A DNA stretch of 64,000 nt from Magicicada septendecula (Eukaryota > Arthropoda > Insecta > Hemiptera > Cicadidae), in the NCBI GenBank assembly GCA_034769895.1, contig CM068370.1:42265344-42329343 (forward strand), in the 5' to 3' direction. Below, piece by piece: positions 22,790-33,879 of this stretch (position 1 is its first letter; the number at the start of each line of letters is the position of its first letter). The translations under genes and the position numbers were made by a program. A model generated the notes under the pieces. That model was not told the DNA's origin. It searched no databases and worked only from the letters and a program-made list of their open reading frames with translations.

Positions 22790-23054
22790 CCATAGAGCTA
22801 TATAGATAGAGGGGGCAAAGTATAGGCGCTCGTGTAAGTGGAAATGTCCACGCAGAAACATTCATAGAGGTCATTTCTATCCTTGTCTACTGACGCATGC
22901 GCGAGAGTGGAACTCGCGCGGATCAGCTGATTCAGCGTCAGTTCAGCGTTAGAGGCAGACAAGGACAGAAATGACCCCTACGTGATTCCATCTCTCTTTT
23001 CCATCCGGACGGTTTCTCAGCCAGTTCACCACCTCTATCTATATACCTCTATGG
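22790..23054. mobile_element. MITE of about 265 bp inside the hAT 5' region
   Basis: The ends are inverted copies of about 23 bp: CCATAGAGCTATATAGATAG at the left and CTATCTATATACCTCTATGG at the right. A second, inner inverted pair is present (GTCATTTCTATCCTTGTC near 22871 against GACAAGGACAGAAATGAC near 22958). The whole can fold into a hairpin. No coding sequence. Confidence 0.55.
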
Positions 23055-23238
23055 TAGTGGCTGCTCTTAAAGTCTCATTGGCAAATTTCTATTTAAAATC
23101 TGAAAATTGATTGTTTGAGCTAAGTGTAAAATGCTACGTGACTATTTCTGCGAGAACGTACTTAAAGCTGCCAAGTTTAGGGATTTCGGAAAATAAAATT
23201 AAAATATTTTGAATAACCGCTTCTTTTGAGGGTACTAG

Positions 23239-26200
23239 AGTCAGCTGCATGGAACTAGTATCGTCAAGGTCACACCGCTTACTTACAGCGTTGCCACTAA
23301 GCAACAGTTTCCCTTTCTTCCGAAAAATGCTACACTAGTAAGTAAGCCTACTTAATGTAAAGAATATAACAAAGTGAGAAAGTTTGTAATACATGCATTA
23401 GAGTACATTGTTACATTGTCAATAATTCTTAATAATAATTACATCACAATTAATATATTGTTAATAATTAATTAACAATTAATTTCCGTATCTTATACAT
23501 AACATTCAATTCGACGCGTCAGCTATAGTTTGTTTGAACGAATTTTATACGCATCCTGTGTCTTAAGCTTGCCCCATTTAATTATTGAAGACACCGCACT
23601 ATTCGTGACTCAGAAAAATATTCTATTTTTATTTCCTGCGCTGCTTATTAATAATTAAGTAAAAAAATTAGAACTATACTATAAGATGTTACATGGACAA
23701 GTAGCATAAAAATAATGGTATGTATAAACGTGAAACGAATTGGATTTCTTAAGAAAATAAGGATAATTTTATAAACAACAAATACAAATGTCTCATGAAA
23801 TAAATTTAAAATTCCTTATTTTTAAGGAATATATATATATATTAACTTAAATCTTTAAATATAGAATTTAAATTTATAATTCTATATTTTATGCATTGTC
23901 CTTACTAATTTTATAATTAAAATTTTCCTTATTTTATGAACTATAGAATTCCTTATGACTATTATAAATAAGCAGTATGTTGAAAAACTCACCTTAAGTA
24001 GGGTTAGTCACACAATTATCACTTTGCAAAGTGATAGCACAGAGCACATTCATAACACTCCTGAAGAAAACACGCACACACGTTTTTTTATGTTTCAATA
24101 AAAATAGAAAATACTACGCTTCGCTATAGACACGTTTACCACCTATATACACTTTTTAACACTCCTGCAGTATTCGTCTTCGGATTCACTGGACTCAGGT
24201 TCGCTGTCACTACTCACACGTAAGTGTATGATGAAGGGCTCCACTGTGGTGTCTCTCGTGCACTGCTTTGAGTAATCGGCTTCTTGTAGTGCCTCCGCAT
24301 GTCTTACGCACTTCTCCCAGTCTTCCTGAGTTATCCTGTCCAAAGCTTCGTGTGCAAGTTGTTCAATATCGGCCAATCTGAAAGTCGTATTCTTGTTTGC
24401 AACATACCGTTTAACTTGGGCCCATATCAGCTCGATCGGATTGTACTGACAATGATATGGTGGCAGGCGCACTACTGTATGTCCCATTTCATTTGCCAGT
24501 TGATCCAATTCGTACGTCTTCTTGGCCGTTCGGATCTCTTCTTTAGAAAGAAGTTCATCCCTGGTTTCAGCTGTGGAAAATGAAATTCTCTTCTTACGCA
24601 GCCACTCCATGATATCCGCTTTACGCCAGTTTGAACATGGTGGTTTATCTATTTGTACAGAATGATAGCTGGCATTATCCATCACGATGACAGAGCCTTC
24701 TTCCAAGGAGCGCAACATACCAACAAACCAGGTCTTAAAAACTTCAGCATTCATTTCTGTGTGGTAGTCAGATGCAGCTGAATGCTTACTGCCACGAAAG
24801 ACAAGTTTGGCACCTGCTATGAAACCTGTACTTGCGGATCCAGCATGTGCAATAATCAGCCGGCCACTTCTACCAGTAGGTACTTTCAGCCCACCGTTCC
24901 CTCTGGAGTCTTGCCAGATGTATTTATTCGTATGATTCTGTGATATCCAGGTTTCATCCAAATAAATTATAGGCCTGTTGTCCTCCGTACGATGTATATG
25001 CATGGTTCTCAAAAACTTCGCTCTCAAGGCAGCAATGTCTCTGCGCTCCATTAAAAATTTTCGTCCATCGTTGCACTTCTTAAATTTAAAACCAAGCACT
25101 TTCAGAAGGCGAAGTACGGAGGCTTCTGAACCAGAATAATTGATTTTCTAACAGAGATCAGCTCGAATTTTGCTTGCAGTGGGGTATTCCCCTCGGTCGT
25201 AATATTCTAGTACGGTCCTGCGGACTATTTGTTTATTAAAATCGTCCAGTTCAGTGTTTTTGTGTTCCCGTTTATACCCTTTCCTTGGAGAACTGAACAC
25301 AACACTCACGCCTTGATCATCTGCCGAAGCAACGGTATTGCTAATACGTTGCACCGACTGTTCAGAAATGCCACAAGCTTCCGCTGTCAATTTTCGAACT
25401 TGTGCAAAGTTTATGTTCCTCCTGGCTTCTTCATTATACGCAAGATTTTTAAAAAACTTGTAAACGTTTGCTATGATGACTTTACTTTGTTTTCTAATGT
25501 CCTCTCGGCCCGCACGTACGCACGTACGCTGCTTGTACTCGAACTAAATGTAGGATACTGTTCCTCAATATCACTCATAATAAATACAAATTATTGAAAT
25601 AAACTAATACACACACTGTCTACAATAAAGACGTCAACCGTTCACATGAAACGCACAAAATGTCTGTCAACCATACTAAGGACGATAAATATTTTGGATG
25701 TTTGTTGCTAATTCGTCTCTTCCTCACCTCGTCCACCCAACCTACTTGGAATGGGGTACTGTAACTGAAATGGGATTGGCTTTTGTCACAACAGCGACAA
25801 TTTTGTTTACAGAAATTGCTCAGTCCTATTTACCTTTGTGCAACGGAAGAAAGGTAGTAGCGCGGGCAGTAAACATACACATTTTTGAGGGGATTGTAAA
25901 ATGACAAAGGCATTCATAAAAGTGTCAGACAGCAATATTTACCGAAAAGACATGCCGACAGGGTATACGCAATGTGCATACCAAATGTGTACATATACCT
26001 AACAGAACTTCCGAACCATATGGCTTAGGAATGACCGTGTAGAGAACAAAAACAGATTCATTTACAAAAGGGAAAAGACCGTGAGTATGAAAAAATTAAA
26101 GCGACAACAGCAGGCAAGGTCAGCGTTCTCAGACAATTGTCAGTCTGTAGGATAACCGCCCATGAAGAAAACAGTAAAACTTTAATAAGTAAGTGCACTG

Positions 26201-26700
26201 TACGGAAATCACAAAATAACTGACCTAATGGTACTTCGTAAAGTTAGGGTGTGTATTGCTAAAAGGTTTAGATTCTAACATAAGAAAAACCAGCGCAGTA
26301 TAAATAGTAGTTTCAGAGAACTGCAAATCGTAACAAAAAAAAAGCCAAAGAAACAGAAGAACGCAAAGATAGAAATTCTGTAGATATTTACGCGACAACA
26401 AAAAATATGTTGCCGACTCACACAAATTTTTAGAGCTCAAATACTGGCGCCCAGAATTTAACTGAGTAGTGTTACCCACAACTAATTATTCCTGATAAAA
26501 CAAATTCATTTACGCGATACGCATAAATAAATTTGAAACGAAGAATATAATGTGGATGTATGAAATTTGTTTTCGTAACACTGCTAAAACGCTACACACT
26601 GTACTAGCCGGCAACAACGCTGGGCGAGGGGCGTGGAGGTGACAGGGAGAAGCAGTGAAAGTGAGTGACCTTGACGATACTACTTCCATGCAGCTGACTA
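23239..26700 (-). mobile_element. Sailor-like (DD82E-type) Tc1/mariner-superfamily element, copy 1
   Basis: The ends are inverted repeats, GAGTCAGCTGCATGG at 23239 and CCATGCAGCTGACTA at 26700, flanked by TA at 23237-23238 and 26701-26702. The inner bases (TAGTATCGTCAAGGTCA type) extend the match to about 34 bp. It is nearly identical over its whole 3.46 kb to copy 2 at 53280-56756, in the opposite orientation. It sits inside the hAT element and so is younger than that. Confidence 0.85.
24143..25578 (-). pseudogene. Sailor-like transposase, copy 1, inactivated
   Basis: This is the same gene as 54403-55836 but broken. The start codon is at 25578-25576. Near 25520-25540, in the segment for residues about 17-22, copy 1 is two bases longer than copy 2 (GTACGTGCGTACGTGC replaces a 14-base segment), which shifts the frame. 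A CAG to TAG change at 25150-25148 stops translation at the position of Gln143. Downstream of that stop, 318 codons remain open and include all three catalytic acidic residues. Few substitutions distinguish it from copy 2 (for example LGFKFKKC against LGFEFKKC), so inactivation is recent. Confidence 0.85.
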
Positions 26701-27069
26701 TAGTACGTGTTTAACAGCCCATTTACAAGATGAGACAACCTGGCGCCTACAGTAATAAACCCCTCGTAGGCTGTCTGCCTTTTAAAGCTGCAAACAATAG
26801 AGTCGGTATCGGCTTGTAAACTACGGACAGTTCCGGAAACCATTGCAAGTAGTGCTCTTAGAAGTAACAAAGGTTTCCAAACAGTATTCTGCTATACTCA
26901 GTTGTTGGTGGACAACAGCTGTACGGCCGTGCTATATAGTTCATAATTGAAAATTAGGGGTCACTGTTGCTCGCGAGCACTTTTTTATACATCCATGATG
27001 AGCACCATTTTTAGTTACGCGAGCACTACAGTGCTCGCGAGCACCAGATTGAGAACGGCTGCTTTAGAC

Positions 27070-27219
27070 GAACGGAATCTCCCACCTACCTGTTTGTGAG
27101 TGTATCGGGAACCAGCCAACAAGCAAATGGGCCACAATTGAATTAAATGTTTTCTTTACGTGTATATTGGTGTTGGTGGGAGGGTAGTTGAAGGTAGTCG
27201 TGAGAAAAGTACTGGGTAC

Positions 27220-27276
<57 letters not shown>

Positions 27277-27968
27277 TGAGGGGAGAGAGGTATGTAAACT
27301 TAAGTTTGTGCATGTGTAAAAGAGCTCCGTTGGCAAAAGAGCTTGTACTTGTGAATGACCTGAACAATTATCGGCTCAGTTATAAGGGACTAGTTCTTCC
27401 GTTTCCAAAACGATGAGTAAGGCGATACTTGGAGGTAGAAGAAGAGGCAGACCCGAAGACTTATCGAGTGCCACGTTTATTGCAGACCTATTGTTCGCGC
27501 AAGGAACACTTTGGGGGGCCCCACATGTATCACCTTTTACCATAAAAAGAATGAATAGTCTAAGCTACATTTGCCAAAAGGCAGTGAAACTGCTTCATTT
27601 GTTGGAATACAGACAGTGTTGGACAGCATTAATTATCAGCAATAAGTAGGACCACCCCGCGACATCAAGGTTAAACGCACGCGTTCGACAGATTATGAAG
27701 ACGCCGCCAAACGAATATGTGTATAAAGACGAGTTCAAACGGAGAGGCACATCATTCATCAAACTGCCACAGGAAACGGTCGCAGCGTAAACCTGCGAAC
27801 CAAAACTGGAAATAGACTGGGGATACGAAATCGTTATCGTTGAAGAGACAGTTTAACTGAAATGGATATAAGTGTTTCGGCGCGCGCGCGCACGTTCTCG
27901 TATCCTTGACAATTTCCGGATGTATGCGACTGGTTCGCGCGGTGTTTAGTTCAGTATCACGGTCGTTA
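27070..27968. other. Gene-free stretch with a (GA)22 microsatellite and a duplicated segment
   Basis: It has (GA)22 at 27225-27268 and CG-rich dinucleotides near 27880-27893. The last 68 bases (27901-27968), with GGATGTATGCGACTGGTTCG, recur at 33621-33688. No gene is seen. Confidence 0.45.
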
Positions 27969-29260
27969 AGCTGTCCATACACTAGCAACATTATTGCACA
28001 ACAATATTGGCTGGTGCCCCTACACAGTGCAGTGTTACTGTACAACCTTAGTTGACTCCTGAACTTCTTCGAGTGAACATGTTGAGTGATATCAAGGCAA
28101 GTTGTGTGGTAATTGCACTGATTCCGTGTTTAAAAAAGAAAAAGAGAAATGACCGCATATGGATGAAAGAACGGTACAAGAAAAGAAATTAATATACTCA
28201 TGAAAGGCTGTTGAGACCGATAAACGTCAATCACTTCTAAAATGAACTATCTTTTCTCCGACAGCGACATAGCGAGAGCGAGCCGATGTGCACTGGCCGA
28301 CTATAGGGGGGCAAATGAGCCGATACTGTAACGTTTCCTTTTTTATGGGTTACAAAAATAAATATATGAATTTGTAAAAAATTTTGTTTAAACTTAATTA
28401 AAGAAAAAAAAAAATTTTTTTTTCTTTATTTTTATTTATTTATTAATTATTTATTAGTTTATTTATTTATTATATTACAGGTCCTTAATTCTTTTAATTA
28501 CTATTTTAGTGGATTTATTGTGTTATAATAACAATAATTTGTTTCCAGCGTTAAATAGATTATGAAATGTAATAATTGATTAGTGGTATTCAGCTATTCA
28601 GTGATTGTACTCCTTTGCGATATTATTCTCTTCTTCCTTGAAGTCCAGGTTTCAAGTGCTACCTGAAATTCTTCTAAATATATGTTCACCAAGAAATAAA
28701 ACTCAAAATTGGAATGTTAAATTAATTTATTAATCTAATTGCGATTAATCGACTTTGAATCGAACTACTAATCCACAGCTCGAAAACTCATATCTCAGGG
28801 CAAATTGTTTTCTTTATATAAATTATTAACATTGAATTATAGGTTCTTTTAGCTGTTATCATAAGTCAGAGAAAGGGTAATGCCGAAAGGTACAATACTT
28901 ACAATTAACAAGTTCTTAATGACAAAATATAAATAATGTTTATTATAAAAATGCTAGTAATATTTAAATTTTTCGAACCAACGTCTAAGCGTAGGCTGAC
29001 GTCATCACAGCTGACTGGAACCGGTCTGAGTTTCAACAAATATGGCCGCCTTCTTGCTGCGTATGTGCACCAAGATCTTCACGACGAATTTCCTCCAAAT
29101 AAATGTTGATTCTTTATGTGTCCTTCATCATAGTAGTAGTGATCAATTTTCTTCGTCGTTGAGTGATTATTCCGTATAAATGATCCGTTGTTTGGTTCGG
29201 CAATAAGTGTTCAGAAGTGTCTTCGTTCAAATAGCTCGTCCAGTTTTATAATTGTAATTT

Positions 29261-29573
29261 TCATATCGGCAAATTCTGAATTAGTGCTTGGATTGTTCTA
29301 ATATCTTGATTACACTTTTCGATCTTCGTAAATATAATGGTTGGATTTATTTTATTTGAGTTTAGTGTTAGTAACTCATATTTTAAATTTCTTTTTTTTA
29401 TAGGTTTAGTTCTTGTCAAAATTATATTTTCTATCTTTTTTAATTTGTGTGAGATCGTTCTGATGTGTTCATCTCGACGTTTAACAATCAGCTCTCGTTT
29501 TTTATTCATCATACAAAAGGTCCTGCCTGATTTATTAGTAAATTTTCATTGTTTTAAATCAGCTGACACTTAA
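29261..29573. other. Lys/Leu-rich frames within the solo LTR, not a gene
   Basis: Overlapping frames of about 80 codons on both strands lie in the LTR. They are not conserved in the two other LTR copies and have no domain. Confidence 0.4.
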
Positions 29574-29913
29574 GCCTCAAATTTGATGTTGCACAAAAGA
29601 ATTTAATTTTACATTATATTATAAATTATATTTTGCTTATTATTTATTCTTATTAAGTGCTAATTACATAATCAAATTCCTTATTTAATTCTACATCATT
29701 TAATACCACACATGATATATTTTATAGTATTTTTTAACTCAAAAAGTCATATTTACAGTATATTTGGTTGTAGGTCTTAACTACTTAACTTCTTTCCACA
29801 TTAAATGGTTGACAATTTATGTTAGATTCTAATTATCATTGAACAAGATCATTGATTGAATTATTATGGTTTGGGTTCTTTAATTCTCAGTAATTTGATG
29901 ATTTGGTTAGCTA

Positions 29914-31181
29914 CGAGGGGTAACCCGAAAATAAGGTCTCCATATTTTTTAAAAATAGAAAAACAAATTTATTATCAAAACTTTTTACATGGTTGTGAAG
30001 CATAAGAACACACTATTTTTCAACATAATCGCCGTTACGTTCACTGCATTTTTCGAGTCGCTGTGGCAGTTTTAGTATGCCAGTGTCATAGAAACTCGCC
30101 GCCATGTCATTGAGATAGCGTTTGACCTCGTCTTTCACCTCGTCATCGTCGTCGAATCGCATTCCACACAAATGTTCTTTCAAATGTGTAAACAATTGAT
30201 AGTCACAAGGTGCCAAGTCCGGACTATAGGGGGGGTGGGTGATGATGTCCCATCCAAATTGGTTCAGAAGATCGGCGGTTGCGCGGGCGACATAAGGGCG
30301 ATCATTGTCGTGAAGAATGGACACGCCCTTGGTGAGCATTCCTCTTCTCCGGTCCTGAATCGCCCGTTTGAGTTTTTGAGTGTCTCACAATATGCGTCTG
30401 CGTTTATTGTGGTCCCAGTAGGCATGAAATCGATCAACAATACACCTTTCCGATCCCAAAACACAGTCGCCATAATCTTGCCGGTAGACTGTGTTTGTTT
30501 GAATTTTCGCCGCCTTGGCGAAGTTGGATGCCGCCACTCAAGTGATTGTCGTTTGGATTCAGGTGTGAAGTGGTGAACCCACGTTTCGTCACCTATGACA
30601 ATGGAATTCAAAAAGTCGTCTCTTTCGTCTGCATAGCGCTCAAGAAATTCGCGGGCAGCTTCGACGCGTTGCCGTTTGTGGTCTTCTGTGAGCATTCGCG
30701 GAACCCACCTTGCGCACACCTTCCGATATTTCAACTTTTCACTCACAATCCTCTGAATGGTGGATTTCGAAACGTCAGGAAGGAAACAAGAGAGCTCGTG
30801 GATAGTGATCCTCCGATCTTCACGCACGACTTCGTCAAGTTTCCTGATCTTCTCGTCTGACACTGACGGTCTCCCGCTTCTTTCGTCATCATGAATTTCT
30901 GTACGACCAGCTTTAAACTCTCTACACCACTTGCGGACTTTTTTGACACATTTTGCGTTAAGAAATCGAATGACTTCGCGAAGTCCGCACTTGGCGGGAA
31001 CAGCGATCGGGAGCTCCAATCTTAGCGGCTGCCAAGCCAAGACTAATCGACCAAGCGAGCTCAGCGACCGCTTGTTTGAAAGAGGGGAGATGGCCGCACA
31101 CAGCAGTGCTGCCAACTGCCGCCCAAAATATTTCCCTGCAGCTCTAGTCCTTTGGAGACCTTACTTTTGGGTTACCCCTAG
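29914..31181 (-). mobile_element. mariner element, 1268 bp
   Basis: It has terminal inverted repeats of about 28 bp: left CGAGGGGTAACCCGAAAATA, right TACTTTTGGGTTACCCCTAG. It is flanked by TA at 29912-29913 and 31182-31183. The length is standard for mariner. It is nested in the solo LTR. Confidence 0.9.
30013..31112 (-). pseudogene. mariner transposase (DD34D), frameshifted
   Basis: The minus strand encodes a mariner transposase that cuts and pastes the surrounding element. The first frame, down to about 30340, gives LGRLVLAWQPLRLE, then the helix-turn-helix region with WCREFKAGRTEIHDDERSGR PSVSD, WVPRML and IGDETWVHHF, which holds the first catalytic Asp. A frameshift near 30340 moves to the frame with LHDNDRPYVA and PYSPDLAPCDYQLF. 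There are 34 residues between the second and third Asp, the mariner DD34D signature. It ends at 30013. In the N-terminal domain FLNAK is followed directly by the KVRKWCREF block; relatives I know have about 20 more residues there, so an internal deletion is likely. It is inactive. Confidence 0.85.
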
Positions 31182-32426
31182 TAATTTGAATACTATCTTC
31201 AATATAGGCTTTTCTTTAGACTCCAGTGTTATTACACTTGCATTTTTACTAATAATATCTTATACGTTCCTTAATTACTTTCACTAAGTGTTGTTACAGT
31301 TATTATACATGGTTAGTGATTTACATTCAACAATTTTCATTCATTTAATTAATTTCATTAACTTATTTACTAATTATAATGTTGGTGAGTGGTACCATTT
31401 GGCCTATTTTTTTTTTATGTTAGTTCAATTACAAAGTTTACTATTATTTCAGCTTGCTAATACCCTTTCTGACATACAATTCTAATAAAATCTTAACTAA
31501 ATTGCCCTTACTTAATTACAACAGTGTTTATTATTAATTGACATCATTAAAATATAATAAAGATATTATATTAAAAAAAATAAACTTAATCTCAAGCATT
31601 CAATGCGTTGAGTTCAATGAACTGCTAACATAAACAAAACACATCTGTTTTTATTTAAACAGTTTATTAAAATCAATTATTATGCAGTCTTTTGGTGTTT
31701 TTATTTTAATTTAGGGATTTACCCTCACTATTCACTATATTCCCAGATTTGATTTCTAGCCATTTTATCTAGTCATTGGGGAATAAAGAACATCACGTAA
31801 ATGGGATTATTGTTTGTCATTTTTTCACAATCAAATTAAATTATCTTTGTACACCTTCCATCATATATCTAATATTTCTACTTATATTTAATTTACATAA
31901 TTTCTTTTATTTTTTTCCTACTGTATTGTACTTTTCTTTGTTATACTTTGGTGGGGGTTTTGTTTTTATGTGCTTACTAGTTATATTTTTATTCGGTGGT
32001 TTATATATGGGTTTTTCTTAACTGCTCCTGTTCTACCTGGGTATATATACTATATAAGTTGGATTATCACTTAATTTTTTTTTAATGAACTTAACTTCTT
32101 TTAATTTCGGATTTCATTTTACTTTTATTCTTGATTAATTATTATAATACTTTTTTTTTGCCAGTTTGGTTTTTTAATAATCTATGTTATATTCTATTTT
32201 TGCTTCTTTTTTGGTCTTATAATGAGATGGATTGTCTGTCATTACAATACACTATGCAATATTTTTCAGTTTGTGCAGTATATTTCAAACATTTTTGAAT
32301 TCACACAATTTACTGTGCAAACCATTTTAGACCCTCAATCTAACCCATACACTGTCAATACTATTGCACAATATTTATATCGTGCAATATATTGTGCAAT
32401 AATATGGATAGTGTATGGGCAGCTTT

Positions 32427-32609
32427 AAAGTACGTAACTTATAAAATACTTAGTGGAAAGTAATTACGGTTTTGTTAATTTATTGCAACGAATGCACACG
32501 ATAATTAATTGTGGTTATGTTGATTTCTGATTTCACACCCACGCACTGTAAACAATGGTAACGGTATTTCGAGGTAAGGAACCTCGAGATCATTGAGAAG
32601 CATCGCGAG
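32427..32609 (+). repeat. Repeat X, copy 1 (other copy 33688-33870)
   Basis: About 185 bp with TTTTGTTAATTTATTGCAAC, GTTATGTTGATTTCTGATTT and CACGCACTxTAAACAA recur at 33688-33870. With the 27901-27968/33621-33688 match, this shows that a larger unit is present twice and that one copy was split by the TTA-flanked element. Confidence 0.65.
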
Positions 32610-33620
32610 CAGAGATGTGCTAAACTAGTATTTGAAAATAACAGGTACGAACGAAACTGTTCCAAAAAAATAACACGTACAGATAACTGTTATTATACCG
32701 TACAAGTATTATACATACACCTGTATTACATAGTTTGTTATAAGAAATAAATTGGAACTAAAAGTATTAACAGTGTTACTTTACACTGTGACTTTATTAA
32801 GCTGTTACTGTTTAAACGAAAATAAGAAACAAGAGAATTTACAGGTCTCCTATTTCCCTCTGGGAATACTAATTTAAGTTTTCACTAGGAGTAAACAAAC
32901 TGACATAGATTTAATATTAAATTATTGATTCCATTTTGGTTAGACAAATCAACTGCGAAACTCAGGCAATGAAATTTAGAGTGCACGTAATAGCACAACA
33001 AATAATGTCAAAAAAAATTTACGTGAGCTGTGCAGTGAAGTTAAAATCATCTCCGAAATCACACTAATAAAAAATACTATATCAGCCACTCTGTAAGTTA
33101 TAACACAATATAATTCACTTTTTCAAAATTTACCAGTTGGTGACTAGTATAATATATAATTTGTTATTATAATCTGTATTATATATTTCCATAACACACG
33201 AGAATAAATGTAACATCAGTATGAATTTTTGTTCGTTTATTAAAAAAAAGCTTGATTTCTTTGGCATAGAGACATTCTGAACCTCGCTGTTTTGCTTCGT
33301 TTTGTACTTGTATGGCAATCGGCACATGCGCAGAATGAAGTATTCAGTACCAAAATACTATGAATACTCGTCGTACTCGTAATACTCTTAATACTCGTTT
33401 ACATATTGTTACTTGTGTACTTGTTTACTCGTTAATTGCGTAGAGGGGTCCCGCGAATCGGAACCGCAAGGCCACGAGTAATCTGAACGGGTATTTCGAC
33501 TTTTCAGTTTTCAGTTATCGTTGAATCGGAACAGGTATTTCAACTTTTCAGTCACTGTTATATCCGTTCCACTAAAATACCGTTCCAAGATACTTGTTAT
33601 AGGTATATCGGCCCACCTCT
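32610..33620 (-). repeat. Family A, copy 2: full-length hAT-like non-autonomous element
   Basis: It runs from CAGAGATGTGCTAAACTAG at the left to ATATCGGCCCACCTCTA at the right. The ends are inverted (C)AGAGRTGKGC, as in hAT elements. The 1011-bp unit is the most complete copy. No 8-bp target duplication is visible: the left flank is ATCGCGAG, and the right flank starts the next copy of repeat X. Non-coding. Confidence 0.65.
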
Positions 33621-33687
33621 AATCCTTGACACTTTCCGGATGTATGCGACTGGTTCGCACGGTGTTTAGTTCAGGATCACGGTCGTT

Positions 33688-33870
33688 AAAATGCGTAAAC
33701 TATAAAATACATAGCAGGAAGTCATTACTGTTTTGTTAATTTATTGCAACGAATGCGCACGATAATTGTAGTTATGTTGATTTCTGATTTCACACGCACG
33801 CACTCTAAACAAAGGTAATGGCATTTAGAGGTAAGGTACAGTACCTCGAAATCATTGAGAAACATCGCGA
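33688..33870 (+). repeat. Repeat X, copy 2, with the empty target site of the 28-32 kb nest
   Basis: Contiguous with 33621-33688, this copy reads straight across GTTAAAATGCG, where copy 1 carries 4.45 kb of nested elements. Confidence 0.65.
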
Positions 33871-33879
33871 ATTCAATAA

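Larger units (their letters stand above)
20478..27061 (-). mobile_element. hAT transposon with 8-bp target duplication, carrying nested insertions
   Basis: The left end starts CAGGGATTCTCAACC and the right end closes GATTGAGAACGGCTG, imperfect inverted repeats of the CAG...CTG type typical of hAT. The flanking 8 bases CTTTAGAC are identical at 20470-20477 and 27062-27069. Inside lie a hAT transposase on the minus strand, a MITE at 22790-23054 and a Sailor-like element at 23239-26700. Without those insertions the element would be about 2.86 kb, a normal autonomous hAT length. The right subterminal region contains GCTCGCGAGCAC palindromes. Confidence 0.85.
28327..32246 (-). mobile_element. Solo LTR (family B) with 4-bp target duplication
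   Basis: It begins TGTAACG and ends CATTACA, with ATAC directly duplicated at 28323-28326 and 32247-32250. It is homologous to the 6937-9958 LTR in the same orientation: both have GTCAGAGAAAxxGGGxAA and a TATGGCCGC/GATGGCCGC block. After removing the nested mariner it is about 2.65 kb. A solo LTR arises by recombination between the two LTRs of a full element. Confidence 0.75.
27969..32424. mobile_element. TTA-flanked TIR element, host of the solo LTR
   Basis: The ends AGCTGTCCATACACTA (27969) and TAGTGTATGGGCAGCT (32424) are inverted, and similarity continues inward for about 40 bp with ATTATTGCACAA. TTA flanks both sides (TTAA cannot be excluded). The unoccupied paralogous site, GGTCGTTAAAATGCGTAAAC, is at 33679-33698. 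Without the LTR the element is about 530 bp and non-coding. A 3-bp TWA duplication suggests PIF/Harbinger, TTAA would suggest piggyBac; the termini alone do not decide. Confidence 0.65.

Noticed and set aside
30172-31287. Plus-strand frames of 104-134 codons
   Set aside because: They are antisense shadows of the mariner transposase.
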